A stretch of DNA of 64,000 nucleotides. Source: Oscillatoriales cyanobacterium (GTDB lineage: Bacteria; Cyanobacteriota; Cyanobacteriia; Cyanobacteriales; Microcoleaceae). Of the stretch, positions 52,665 through 61,086 are shown piece by piece. The translations under genes were made by a program, and so were the position numbers. The stretch covers positions 1-64,000 of the forward strand of contig RDXX01000054.1 in the NCBI GenBank assembly GCA_004292955.1, given 5' to 3'. Position 1 is the stretch's first letter, and every line of letters begins with the position of its first letter. The notes under the pieces are model-generated. The model was not told the origin of the DNA. It worked only from the letters and a program-made list of their open reading frames with translations, and ran no database searches.

Positions 52665-54902
52665 TCAAGCCGATCGCTCCAAAAGCACGTACAGAAAAGC
52701 TTCTAGCATACTTAAGAGTTCTTTCACTTCCTCAAAAGCCGTCTCTGGGCTCACCAGCTCCAGGGTGGCTGGGTGCAGCGGCCTGAGTTTGAGCCAGAGT
52801 TCTACTAAAGAGTTGACAGGCTGCGCTCCCTCCCACAGAGGTAGCAGGCAAGCCGCTAGCATACTCTCGATCGCGATCGGAACTTGAGTAGGCAAAGGAA
52901 TGTAACTGCTAATGATAAAAGGTTTCTGGCTGGCGATGCACTTGAGCAAATCTTCCCTCACCTGAGGAGTTTTCAATTGAGGATGCAAGTGAACCCGTGC
53001 TTGCTGCCAGTCCCACTCACTCCATTCGGCAACTGGCACAAAGAACTCAGGTTTCTGGCTGGGATGACCGCACCAAAAGTCAATGAGACGATGGACGGGA
53101 TGTAACAGTTCAAACATATGCAGCCGATCTTCTACAGAAATTTCTGGCAAGCTCATTTCTAAAAAGGCAGGCAAATTTTCTGAATCTTGGAACAGATCCG
53201 TCACATCCCAGTGCCGCCAGCCCACCATGCTGACAAACTCTAAATCAGCCGCTCTCAAGGCGGCAAACACTTCTGGGATAGTATACCCTTTGTCCCCCTG
53301 GAGTAAATAGTTCATGAAAATCCATTCATCAGTATTATTAGAATTCCAGTTTCTTGCTTTTAGAAGAACTTCATTCTTCAAAGCATTCATGGTTTCTCGA
53401 ACTATTTCAAGCTCTAAATCCTGCGGGTTTTCATCCATCAAACCCATCATGTTACAAATTTTTTGAGCCCTAAAAAAGCTAGCTCGCTGCAAGGCGCTAT
53501 GTAAATTTGTCCGAATAATTCCGTCTGGCTTTAAAACAGACTTCATTGCTTGCAACCCTACAACAATATCTGGCAAAAGGTAAAGAACTTCATCGTTATT
53601 AATCAAATCAAATTGCAAACCTAAACTAGGTAATTTTTCGATTGAGATTGCATGAAATTCTACATTTTCAAAACCGTGATATTCCAAGCGCTGACGAGCT
53701 AGTTTTACAGACTCTTCTGACAAATCAATGCCGACAATTTTAGCTCCTGGATTTGCTTCTGCCAAAATCAAGGCTTTGTATCCACTGCCACATCCAGCAT
53801 CCAAAATTATTTTACCTTCAGTTTCTATTACTATTTGATTTTTTAAGTAATAAGGCGTCACCAAATTATGAATATAAAGCTGTACATAGTTATTTTTGGG
53901 TGATTCCTCTAGCGGAGTTCTGGGGTAACAAACGGTATCGAATTGCTGGCGCACTTTGTCTGATACATCTAATTTTTCATTATTAACTGGCAAATTATTT
54001 TGAACCTTAATTGAAGTGGTCATCAGATTATTTTCTAGTTCTGTGGCGAGTTCGGCAAGCTCCTCTGACAGAGGATACATATGCTGGTACTGAAGGATTT
54101 GTTTGCCTATCAATGCCAAACGCCGCTCGAAATTTGGAGTAACAGACGGGTCAAGTAGAGGAGTTTTGTAAGGCTCAACATCACACCTTTGAAATTCAAA
54201 AGCTAAGCTAATGCGCGGATGAGGTGCTCTTTCGCTGCTGCGGCCTCCCCAGTGCAATACTGCGTGATTCCAACACAAGACAGAACCCGCATTTGCGGGT
54301 AATGCACGAATGTCTTGAAAGTTGATATTTTCCTTTTTTTCACCTTTTTTGATGTTACCATAATTGGCATCAAAAGGAGCTGGCAGGATGTACATACATC
54401 CATTGAGTGGGATGGCATCGCTAAGGGGAATCCAGATGGTTACACACTTGGGCATCCCGTCTGCTAAAAGAGTGTCATTCAAGTTGTCGCGATGTGGCTG
54501 CCATCCTTTTTCACTATTGGTTGTGTTGATATACCAAGCCCAAAAAGCGGGCAACTGTTGGTACTCCTCACCGAGGATAGCTGATAATATTTGCGACAAC
54601 CGAGAAAAAGTATGCCAAAACTCATCGTAAATGAAGGCGAATGGCACAGGCCAGCCGGACTCTCGCAGTTTTTCTATGCCATCTGCCATCCGCAAAATCT
54701 CTGCTTCAGACAAAAATGAATCGAGTTGAAAGTAGCCTTCTTTCTTGAGATTGAACAACAGTTTGTCCATGTGTTCTTGCTCAACTGCAAGAGCACTTCT
54801 AGATAGTGAAGTAACATCTTCACTTACCGTTAACTGGGGATTCAGGCTTTTCCAATAGTCGGGATTTTGAGCTTGCTCTAAAATAGTTTTGAGGCTAATC
54901 AT
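52665..54902 (-). CDS. Phytanoyl-CoA dioxygenase-like / SAM methyltransferase fusion
   Basis: In this 745-residue fusion, residues about 45-240 are a PhyH-type Fe(II)/2-oxoglutarate oxygenase. WQPHRDN supplies His137 and Asp139, VLHWGGRSS the distal His217, and HPRISLAFEF the likely 2-oxoglutarate-binding Arg230, so the iron site is complete. Residues about 340-480 are a class I methyltransferase (IILDAGCGSGYKALILAEAN, IVGIDLSEES, VEFHAISIEKLPSL). The C-terminal ~260 residues are helical, Trp-rich and unassigned. It would hydroxylate and methylate one substrate, perhaps a sugar or lipid of the surface glycan. It reads toward the pilin gene, 107 bases upstream of it. Confidence 0.85.
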   Translation of the reverse strand: MISLKTILEQAQNPDYWKSLNPQLTVSEDVTSLSRSALAVEQEHMDKLLFNLKKEGYFQLDSFLSEAEILRMADGIEKLRESGWPVPFAFIYDEFWHTFSRLSQILSAILGEEYQQLPAFWAWYINTTNSEKGWQPHRDNLNDTLLADGMPKCVTIWIPLSDAIPLNGCMYILPAPFDANYGNIKKGEKKENINFQDIRALPANAGSVLCWNHAVLHWGGRSSERAPHPRISLAFEFQRCDVEPYKTPLLDPSVTPNFERRLALIGKQILQYQHMYPLSEELAELATELENNLMTTSIKVQNNLPVNNEKLDVSDKVRQQFDTVCYPRTPLEESPKNNYVQLYIHNLVTPYYLKNQIVIETEGKIILDAGCGSGYKALILAEANPGAKIVGIDLSEESVKLARQRLEYHGFENVEFHAISIEKLPSLGLQFDLINNDEVLYLLPDIVVGLQAMKSVLKPDGIIRTNLHSALQRASFFRAQKICNMMGLMDENPQDLELEIVRETMNALKNEVLLKARNWNSNNTDEWIFMNYLLQGDKGYTIPEVFAALRAADLEFVSMVGWRHWDVTDLFQDSENLPAFLEMSLPEISVEDRLHMFELLHPVHRLIDFWCGHPSQKPEFFVPVAEWSEWDWQQARVHLHPQLKTPQVREDLLKCIASQKPFIISSYIPLPTQVPIAIESMLAACLLPLWEGAQPVNSLVELWLKLRPLHPATLELVSPETAFEEVKELLSMLEAFLYVLLERSA

Positions 54903-55217
54903 CGGTTTTGGCTGTGTCTCCCCTGAGTTGACGACTTATAATTTATCAATTTTTGCGGCAATATCCTTGGCTAGCTTAAAGGCCAGCAACAAGTTCAGCT
55001 CTTGCGGACTTAGCTTAACGTAGGAAATGTCAATGATGCGAATCTACCTTTAAACTGAAGCTTACCCAAAATTATCATAAATATTATCAGCACTCCCGGC
55101 ACGATCGATCGCACTTTTCCCCAAACCCCACACAAAACAAGACCACAGCCTTGCCATAATAGTTAAGGTCAAAGTTTCCCTCCCCCTCGCCAGATCGTAC
55201 AACCAACCAGCACATCC

Positions 55218-55409
55218 ATGAACACCAACATCAGCCCCATCCTCAAAGTATTCTGCTTCTCCGCCGCGTTTTCCCTGGCCATCAAGTACGCAGGGCCCAG
55301 CCTATCCATAGCCTCAACCGACTTCAACGCCCTGATCGCCGTGTTTACCCCCAGTATCATCCTAGCTGCGATTCTGGGCTGGCGGGCATGGCAACAGCAG
55401 CCGAGGTAG
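55218..55409 (+). CDS. Small hypothetical membrane protein (63 aa)
   Basis: Two predicted membrane segments are seen (about 8-25, ILKVFCFSAAFSLAIKYA, and 37-54, ALIAVFTPSIILAAILGW), ending in RAWQQQPR. No known motif is present. The pattern of charge at the ends and the codon use look like a real gene, and it lies 66 bases upstream of the SPINDLY-like gene. The 54903-55217 gap contains no other frame I can support. Confidence 0.55.
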   Translation: MNTNISPILKVFCFSAAFSLAIKYAGPSLSIASTDFNALIAVFTPSIILAAILGWRAWQQQPR

Positions 55410-55475
55410 GAGTTGAGCAGCCGCACACAACACCAAAAGCCCCACAATACCCAAGAATACAGGACAGACGATCGC

Positions 55476-57614
55476 ATGGATCTAACCACCTTGAATCTCA
55501 AACCCTTAAATTTGCTCATTTTCCCCGATTGGAGCCAACCAGAAGAATTGCTATATTTAGAGTTGGCCGCAATTATTAAAAGTATTGTCACTCATCGCGA
55601 TCGCCACAATCTAGCTCTTTTAATAGATAGCACCGAAATTTCAGAAGACTCTGAGTTAGACGCTGATTTAATTTTGTCCGGGATTCTCATGAATCTCTGC
55701 ATGGAAGAAGATTTAGAGTCAAGCGTCGAACCGGAAATTATTTTATTAGAAAACCTCAGTCAAAGCCAGTGGCAAACTCTTCTGCCACAAATTCAATATA
55801 GAATTAAGTTGGCTGCGGAAAATCAAATAGCACTAGCCTTGTCCGGCGCAGAAATTATCCCACTATTGGAACAGGATCGACTTGGCGATATAACGCTGGA
55901 ATCACCAGCATCAATGGCCCTGAGTTTGGCTAACACACTCTACTCTCAAGGAAGATATGAAGAAGCTATTAAGCAGTATCAAAGATTTTCGCAATTCCAG
56001 GTAGGAGATATAGCACTATTTTTGAACTTCAGCGATTGCTGGCGAAGAATTAATCAAATCTCAGCAGCTATCGCAATTCTTGAACACGGGCTTCGCTATT
56101 ACCGGACAGCCGGACAACTGCACTTTGAACTCATCAAAATTTGTCAGCAGAGCGGACAAACAAAAAAAGCTATTTCAAATGCAGAAATAGCCGCAGAGAT
56201 TCTCCCTAATGAATACGTTTTCAAACTTTTTAGCCACTTAACATTACCAATTATTTACAATAGCTTACTTGAAATTCAAACTTACCGTAAGAGATTTGTC
56301 AGAGAATTAGAAAGCTTGATTCAGCAAACATCTTTGAAAACTCCACAAGAAAAAATCAATGCTTTTTTCGGCTTGCAGAGTTTCACTAATTTTTACCTAG
56401 CCTATCAAGCCCACAATGTTGTGGAATCCCAATCAAAATATGCCAATTTAGTGCATCAAATTATGGCGGCGAACTATCCCCAGTGGGTGGAACCGCGACA
56501 GATGCCTCCGCTGCCGGAAAATGGTAAAATTAGAGTCGGTTATGTTTCTAGTTACTTGCATTCTTACAGCGGCACTTTATGGTTGACCGGCTGGTTGCGC
56601 TATGCCGATACGAAAAAAATAGAAATTTACTGTTACTACACGGGTAACGAACCCGATCTAATTACAGAACAATTTCGCGAATACAGCCATGTATTCCGCC
56701 ACATTCCTCACAACTTAGAAGCTGTATGCCAACAAATTATTGATGACAAATTGCACATTCTTGTCTTCCCGGAAATTGGGATGGATGCACCAACTGTCCA
56801 AATAGCAGCTTTGCGCCTCGCACCCGTGCAATGTTCGGCGTGGGGACATCCTGTAACCTCTGGTTTACCCACAGTTGACTATTTTATTTCCAGCCAATTG
56901 ATGGAACCGGAAAATGCACAATTGCATTACTCAGAAACCTTAGTTAAGTTGCCTAATATTGGGGTTTCCTACCCAAAACCACTCGTGGGAGAATTAAACA
57001 ACAGTCGCTTAGATTTTGACCTGCGAGAAGATGCAATAATTTACTTTTGCTGCCAAGCTCCTTTCAAATACTTACCGCAATATGATTTTATTTTAGCAGA
57101 AATTGCCCGCCACGTTCCGCAAGCTCAGTTTATTTTTCCGCGCGGTGAACTTTTGCGAAAACGGCTCAAGCGGGCTTTTGCTGCTGTTAACCTCGATAGC
57201 GAAGATTACTGTGTATTTCGAGCGATTGCAACTCGACAAGAGTATATAGCCATGAACTTTCTTGCCGATGTTTTCTTGGATACTTTCACTTGGTCGGGGG
57301 GAAATACGTCTTTGGAGGCGATCGCCTGCAATTTACCTATAGTAACTTGTCCGGGAGAATTTATGCGGGGACTGCACGCTTATAGCTTTCTCAAGATGCT
57401 GGGAGTAACAGAGACAATTGCCCAAAACGAAGAGGAATACATTGAAATTGCTGTCAAGTTGGGTCTAGATTCAGAGTGGCGGCGAGATATTTCACAACGC
57501 ATGAGTGAGCGACACGCTCTTCTGTTTGATGATAAAGTTTGCGTGACAGCTTTAGAGAGTTTTTATCAAGGAGTTGTTCGAGAAAGACTTAAACAGTTGA
57601 CAGTTGACAGTTGA
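55476..57614 (+). CDS. SPINDLY-like glycosyltransferase with N-terminal FPDW module and TPRs
   Basis: This is a 712-residue protein. Residues about 8-125 are the FPDW module (LNLLIFPDWSQPEELLYLEL, LALLIDSTEIS, MNLCMEEDLESS, SQWQTLLPQIQYRI), here at the N-terminus instead of the C-terminus. Residues 140-260 are TPRs (ANTLYSQGRYEEAIKQYQRF). The GT41-like half starts near 350: KIRVGYVSSYLHSYSGTLWL, LHILVFPEIGMDAPTVQIAA, APVQCSAWGHPVTSGLP, DVFLDTFTWSGGNTSLEAIA and LPIVTCPGEFMRGLHAYSFL. ATG 55476 with AGGACAG upstream is preferred to the earlier frame opening at 55413. It probably transfers a sugar to a protein. Its run into CAGTTGA heptamers at the 3' end is notable. Confidence 0.88.
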   Translation: MDLTTLNLKPLNLLIFPDWSQPEELLYLELAAIIKSIVTHRDRHNLALLIDSTEISEDSELDADLILSGILMNLCMEEDLESSVEPEIILLENLSQSQWQTLLPQIQYRIKLAAENQIALALSGAEIIPLLEQDRLGDITLESPASMALSLANTLYSQGRYEEAIKQYQRFSQFQVGDIALFLNFSDCWRRINQISAAIAILEHGLRYYRTAGQLHFELIKICQQSGQTKKAISNAEIAAEILPNEYVFKLFSHLTLPIIYNSLLEIQTYRKRFVRELESLIQQTSLKTPQEKINAFFGLQSFTNFYLAYQAHNVVESQSKYANLVHQIMAANYPQWVEPRQMPPLPENGKIRVGYVSSYLHSYSGTLWLTGWLRYADTKKIEIYCYYTGNEPDLITEQFREYSHVFRHIPHNLEAVCQQIIDDKLHILVFPEIGMDAPTVQIAALRLAPVQCSAWGHPVTSGLPTVDYFISSQLMEPENAQLHYSETLVKLPNIGVSYPKPLVGELNNSRLDFDLREDAIIYFCCQAPFKYLPQYDFILAEIARHVPQAQFIFPRGELLRKRLKRAFAAVNLDSEDYCVFRAIATRQEYIAMNFLADVFLDTFTWSGGNTSLEAIACNLPIVTCPGEFMRGLHAYSFLKMLGVTETIAQNEEEYIEIAVKLGLDSEWRRDISQRMSERHALLFDDKVCVTALESFYQGVVRERLKQLTVDS

Positions 57615-57746
57615 TAGTTGACAGTTGACAGCGAGGTTTTTTGGATGGGATTTATATCAAGTCCGATCGAATGATGACAATAAAATTAGTTTGTAGTGAG
57701 GACTTTAGTCCTTGACAGAATCAGGACTAAAGTCCTCACTACGAAC
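57594..57746. repeat. CAGTTGA heptamers overlapping the gene end, then an inverted GTAGTGAGGACT pair
   Basis: The array begins inside the last codons of the SPINDLY-like gene (coding QLTVDS) and runs to about 57630. TTGTAGTGAGGACTTTAGTC at 57692 and its inverse at 57723-57742 belong to the family at 988-1073. Confidence 0.85.
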
Positions 57747-57852
57747 CTTAGAGCCGAAACCCTCGAAAATCGCCCTACAAGTTCGTCTGACGCACCCTAC
57801 AAGTCATATAATATACGTTAGGACGATCGCAACCAAACTCAAGGCACTCACC

Positions 57853-58470
57853 ATGATTCAAACCATAACTGAATTAGTAACATTCGATGAATTCATTGAC
57901 TGGTATCCTGAGAATTCAGGATGTCACTATGAACTACACAACGGAGAAATTGTTGAAATGCCAAAAGCAACAGGCAAGCATTCTAAAGTAGCAGGTTTTA
58001 CCTCGCTGAAGGTAGGAATTGAGATTGAGCGTCTTAATTTACCCTACTTCATCCCGAAAGAAGCCGTCATCAAACCCATGCGCGAGGAATCTGGTTATGA
58101 ACCAGATATTATTGTACTCAACGAACAAACCATTGGAAACGAGCCGCGATGGGAGAAATCATCAATTATTACAATGGGTTCATCAGTTCCCCTAATCGTA
58201 GAAGTAACTAGCACTAACTGGGAGGATGATTATGCCCGCAAACTAGAGGCTTACGAGTCAATGGGCATCCAAGAATATTGGATTATAGACTATCTAGGAT
58301 TGGGCGGGAGACGGTTTATCGGCAATCCTAAGCAACCAACTTTTTCGGTTTACCAACTAATTGATGGGGAATACCAAGTTAAACTGTTCCGAGGGGCTGA
58401 GGTGATTGAGTCGCCAACTTTCCCAAAATTGAATCTGACAGCGCAGCAGGTGTTCGCGAAAGGGAATTGA
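57853..58470 (+). CDS. Uma2-family endonuclease (WYPEN subgroup)
   Basis: This is a 205-residue paralogue of the genes at 41744 and 60038: VTFDEFIDWYPENSGCHYEL, EIVEMPKATGKHSKVAGF, EESGYEPDIIVL, VPLIVEVTSTNWEDDYARKL and LGLGGRRFIGNPKQPTFSVY. Active-site Asp (EPDII), Glu (VEVTS) and Lys (ARKLEAYE) are present. ATG 57853 is chosen over the upstream frame opening because it matches the paralogues' start. The upstream part runs through repeats. It appears intact. Confidence 0.9.
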   Translation: MIQTITELVTFDEFIDWYPENSGCHYELHNGEIVEMPKATGKHSKVAGFTSLKVGIEIERLNLPYFIPKEAVIKPMREESGYEPDIIVLNEQTIGNEPRWEKSSIITMGSSVPLIVEVTSTNWEDDYARKLEAYESMGIQEYWIIDYLGLGGRRFIGNPKQPTFSVYQLIDGEYQVKLFRGAEVIESPTFPKLNLTAQQVFAKGN

Positions 58471-58594
58471 AGAGGCTGCGTTGTAGGAGTATATTGTAAA
58501 GAGGCGATCGCATTTAAGCTATCTTGTAGAGACGCGATTCCAAAAGCGTCTAAAGCAATGTCGGCAATTCCCCGTTATAATATCTAAAAATCGC

Positions 58595-59779
58595 ATGAAG
58601 CTAGGACAGTGGATGGGCTTATTAGCCCTCATCGCATCTTGTTACATCCTCTGGCAAATCAGGCAAGCGCTACTGCTGCTGTTTGCCGCCATCGTCTTAG
58701 CCACGGCCTTAAACAAACTAGCACGCTACTTACAAAAAAAATTCCGACTCAAAAGGTCGATCGCCGTACTGTGCTCAATTAGCTTCTTATTCCTCGTCTT
58801 CGTAGGCTTGTTCCTGATAATTGTACCGCCCTTCGCCCTGCAATTCCAACAACTTACCCAAAGAGCTCCTCAAGGAATAGCAAGATTAAATGATTGGGTA
58901 GATCAAATCGAAACTCGCTTCTCGGGACAACTAGGCCAGCGCCTGCCAAATCTTGATGTTAACGACATTATGCGGCAACTGCAACCTTTATTCAACCAAC
59001 TCGTTGGCGGTGCAGGAGCATTTGTCGGCAATACATTAGGCGTTATCCTGAGTTTTTTGTTAGTCTTAGTTTTGACCTTGATGACTTTAGCAGATCCCCT
59101 ATCTTACCGCAAAGCATTTACACAACTATTTCCCTCTTTTTATCGGCGGCGAATCGAGGGTATTTTAGATGAATGCGAAATAGCTCTCGGTAGATGGGTC
59201 ATCGGCGCTTTAATTAGCATGAGTGTGATTGCTTTTTTGAGCTTAATTGGTTTGTCAGTTTTGCAAGTTCCCCTACCGTTAGCTCACGCTGTAGTAGCAG
59301 GATTTCTGAACTTGATTCCGAATATTGGCCCTACTATTAGCGTCATTCCGCCAATGACGATCGCACTTTTAGACTCTCCCTTAAAATCAGGTTTAGTCCT
59401 CATTCTTTACTTTCTAATTCAACAGTTTGAAAGCAACATCCTCACCCCCTACGTCATGGCACAGCAAGTATCGCTGCTGCCAGCAGTAACTTTAATAGCT
59501 CAAGTATTCTTCGCCACATTTTTTGGATTTTTAGGCTTATTGCTAGCCCTTCCCCTCACAGTTGTCGCTCAAGTTTGGATTAGGGAAGTGCTAATTAAAG
59601 ACATTCTCAACCAGTGGGACGCCAATCCTAAAAGGTTGGCGGCAATTGATTCGGCTATTCATGAAGAGTACGAATCTATAGGAGTCACACAAAGCCGATC
59701 AGAAAATTTACCCGAACACAAACCAGACATTTCCGATGATCCAGAGAATGACGCAAATGACGTTCCTGGAAATCAGTAA
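58595..59779 (+). CDS. AI-2E family transporter (PF01594-type permease)
   Basis: This 394-residue protein has about eight membrane segments: LLALIASCYILWQIRQALLL, SISFLFLVFVGLFLIIVPPF, ISMSVIAFLSLIGLSVLQVP, and the conserved LNLIPNIGPTISVIPPM. A long soluble loop lies near 85-150 and the C-terminal tail is acidic. The family includes exporters of the signal AI-2 and Na+/H+ antiporter-like members. The cyanobacterial substrate is unknown and should not be read as AI-2 from the name. ATG 58595 is the start. It is a single gene with a palindromic element after the stop. Confidence 0.9.
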   Translation: MKLGQWMGLLALIASCYILWQIRQALLLLFAAIVLATALNKLARYLQKKFRLKRSIAVLCSISFLFLVFVGLFLIIVPPFALQFQQLTQRAPQGIARLNDWVDQIETRFSGQLGQRLPNLDVNDIMRQLQPLFNQLVGGAGAFVGNTLGVILSFLLVLVLTLMTLADPLSYRKAFTQLFPSFYRRRIEGILDECEIALGRWVIGALISMSVIAFLSLIGLSVLQVPLPLAHAVVAGFLNLIPNIGPTISVIPPMTIALLDSPLKSGLVLILYFLIQQFESNILTPYVMAQQVSLLPAVTLIAQVFFATFFGFLGLLLALPLTVVAQVWIREVLIKDILNQWDANPKRLAAIDSAIHEEYESIGVTQSRSENLPEHKPDISDDPENDANDVPGNQ

Positions 59780-59826
59780 TTCAGGTTTGTACTCATCCCA
59801 GATCTGGCTTAAATAGCAGTTTATTT

Positions 59827-59944
59827 GGGAGCATCTCAGTTTTGCAAGAAGCATTTTTTATGGTAGTGCGAGCGTCCCCGCTCGCGTGCTTGTACAAGCA
59901 CGCGAGCGGGGACAGCACTGTAAATGCAAAACTGAGATGCTCCC
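59827..59944. mobile_element. GGGAGCATCTCA palindromic element, full copy with altered core
   Basis: Ends GGGAGCATCTCAGTTTTG and CAAAACTGAGATGCTCCC are exact inverted repeats. The core palindrome (59874-59913) is perfect over 40 bp and contains GTGCTTGTACAAGCAC where the copy at 34347 has GTATTGTACAATAC. Confidence 0.9.
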
Positions 59945-59956
59945 GTTTATTTTTCA

Positions 59957-60002
59957 GTCCGCGAAGGCGGACTTTGTTTTTATAGAAGCGATTTCAATCG
60001 CC
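59957..60002. repeat. Fragment of the GGCGGTTGAAACCGCGTCTAC repeat
   Basis: CAGTCCGCGAAGGCGGAC followed by ATAGAAGCGATTTCAATCGC is a diverged copy of the 15491 and 30427 family. Confidence 0.6.
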
Positions 60003-60037
60003 GATTTTTTTAAATATCTATCTTCTATCCTAGCACT

Positions 60038-60664
60038 CTAAACCGCATCTTGTCCAGCGCTAAAAATCTGTTGCACAGTCAAATTTAACTCTGGAAATGT
60101 GGGCGAAATAATCCGATCGCTCCCCCGAAACTGACTAACTTGATACTCGCTATCTACCAAATGGTGAACGAAAAAAGTAGGTTGTTTTGGATTGCCAATA
60201 TAGCGTCTGCCACCAAGTCCCAAATAATCCGCAATCCAGTATTCAGAAATACCCAAAGCTTCGTAATCAACCAACTTGTAGCCATAATCATCCCGCCAAT
60301 TGGTACTGACAACTTCGACAATTAGCCGGACAGAACTACCCATTGTAATGATAGATTGCTTTTTCCATCTCGGTTCGCTGTTCGTCCCTTGTCTGTCCAA
60401 AACGATCGCATCCGGTTCGTAACCAGATAACTCGTTATCAGCTTTGACAACGCATTCCTTGGGAAGGAAGTAGGGCAATTGCAGCCTCTGGATTTCCATC
60501 CCTAGCTTCAGGCAAAGGAAGCCAGCTACTTCTGAATGTTCTCCGGTTGCTTTAGGCATCTCAACAATCGTTCCATTATGGAGTTCGTAACGGTTTATCG
60601 AATTTTCAGGATACCAGTCAATAAATTCATCGAAAGTGACTGGTTTTAATATCGCTTGAGTCAT
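60038..60664 (-). CDS. Uma2-family endonuclease (WYPEN subgroup)
   Basis: This 208-residue protein has VTFDEFIDWYPENSINRYEL, TIVEMPKATGEHSEVAGF, NELSGYEPDAIVLDR, SVRLIVEVVSTNWRDDYGYK and LGLGGRRYIGNPKQPTFFVH. The PD-(D/E)XK residues are in place and the length matches the copies at 41744 and 57853. It reads toward the AI-2E permease gene. It is intact, with ATG 60664 and an AAAGGG sequence upstream. Confidence 0.9.
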   Translation of the reverse strand: MTQAILKPVTFDEFIDWYPENSINRYELHNGTIVEMPKATGEHSEVAGFLCLKLGMEIQRLQLPYFLPKECVVKADNELSGYEPDAIVLDRQGTNSEPRWKKQSIITMGSSVRLIVEVVSTNWRDDYGYKLVDYEALGISEYWIADYLGLGGRRYIGNPKQPTFFVHHLVDSEYQVSQFRGSDRIISPTFPELNLTVQQIFSAGQDAV

Positions 60665-60707
60665 GGCGATCGCCCTTTATTTGATTTATGATATTATTCT
60701 TATATCC

Positions 60708-60887
60708 GTTATAACTCAATACGGTTCAGATAAGACAGATCCCCCCTAGCCAAGAGGGCGGGAACGGGGGCACCGCCCCTACAAGGGGGGGGACAAGAAG
60801 TTGCTCAAAATCCCCCGACTATCAGGGGGGATTTAGGGGGATATCCGGGGAATTAACAGTGTTAACTGAACCGTATTGCGTTATAAC
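60708..60887. mobile_element. Inverted-repeat element with 26-bp ends (GTTATAACTCAATACGGTTC)
   Basis: Ends at 60708-60733 and 60862-60887 are inverted repeats with two mismatches. The 128-base interior is very rich in C on the top strand then G (CCCCCC and GGGGGG runs) and has no coding frame. Confidence 0.8.
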
Positions 60888-60909
60888 TCACATCTTGCAT
60901 CATTATCAA

Positions 60910-60974
60910 GAACAGGCAAGATGCCTGTTCCACAAGAAAATCAACTCTTTGTGGAACAGGCATCTTGCCTGTTC
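60910..60974. repeat. GGCAAGATGCC-family hairpin with 26-bp perfect arms
   Basis: GAACAGGCAAGATGCCTGTT (60910 on) is inverted exactly at 60949-60974 around a 13-base loop. It lies upstream of the DUF39 gene. Confidence 0.9.
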
Positions 60975-61086
60975 AGAAAAGGCTAATTGAGAATGGTGTA
61001 ACATCTCAGTTATAATACATTTCTTTTATCTCAAACTATCGCCCGATCGCCAATCTATCAAACTAAAATCCAAATAAAATAGTGTT

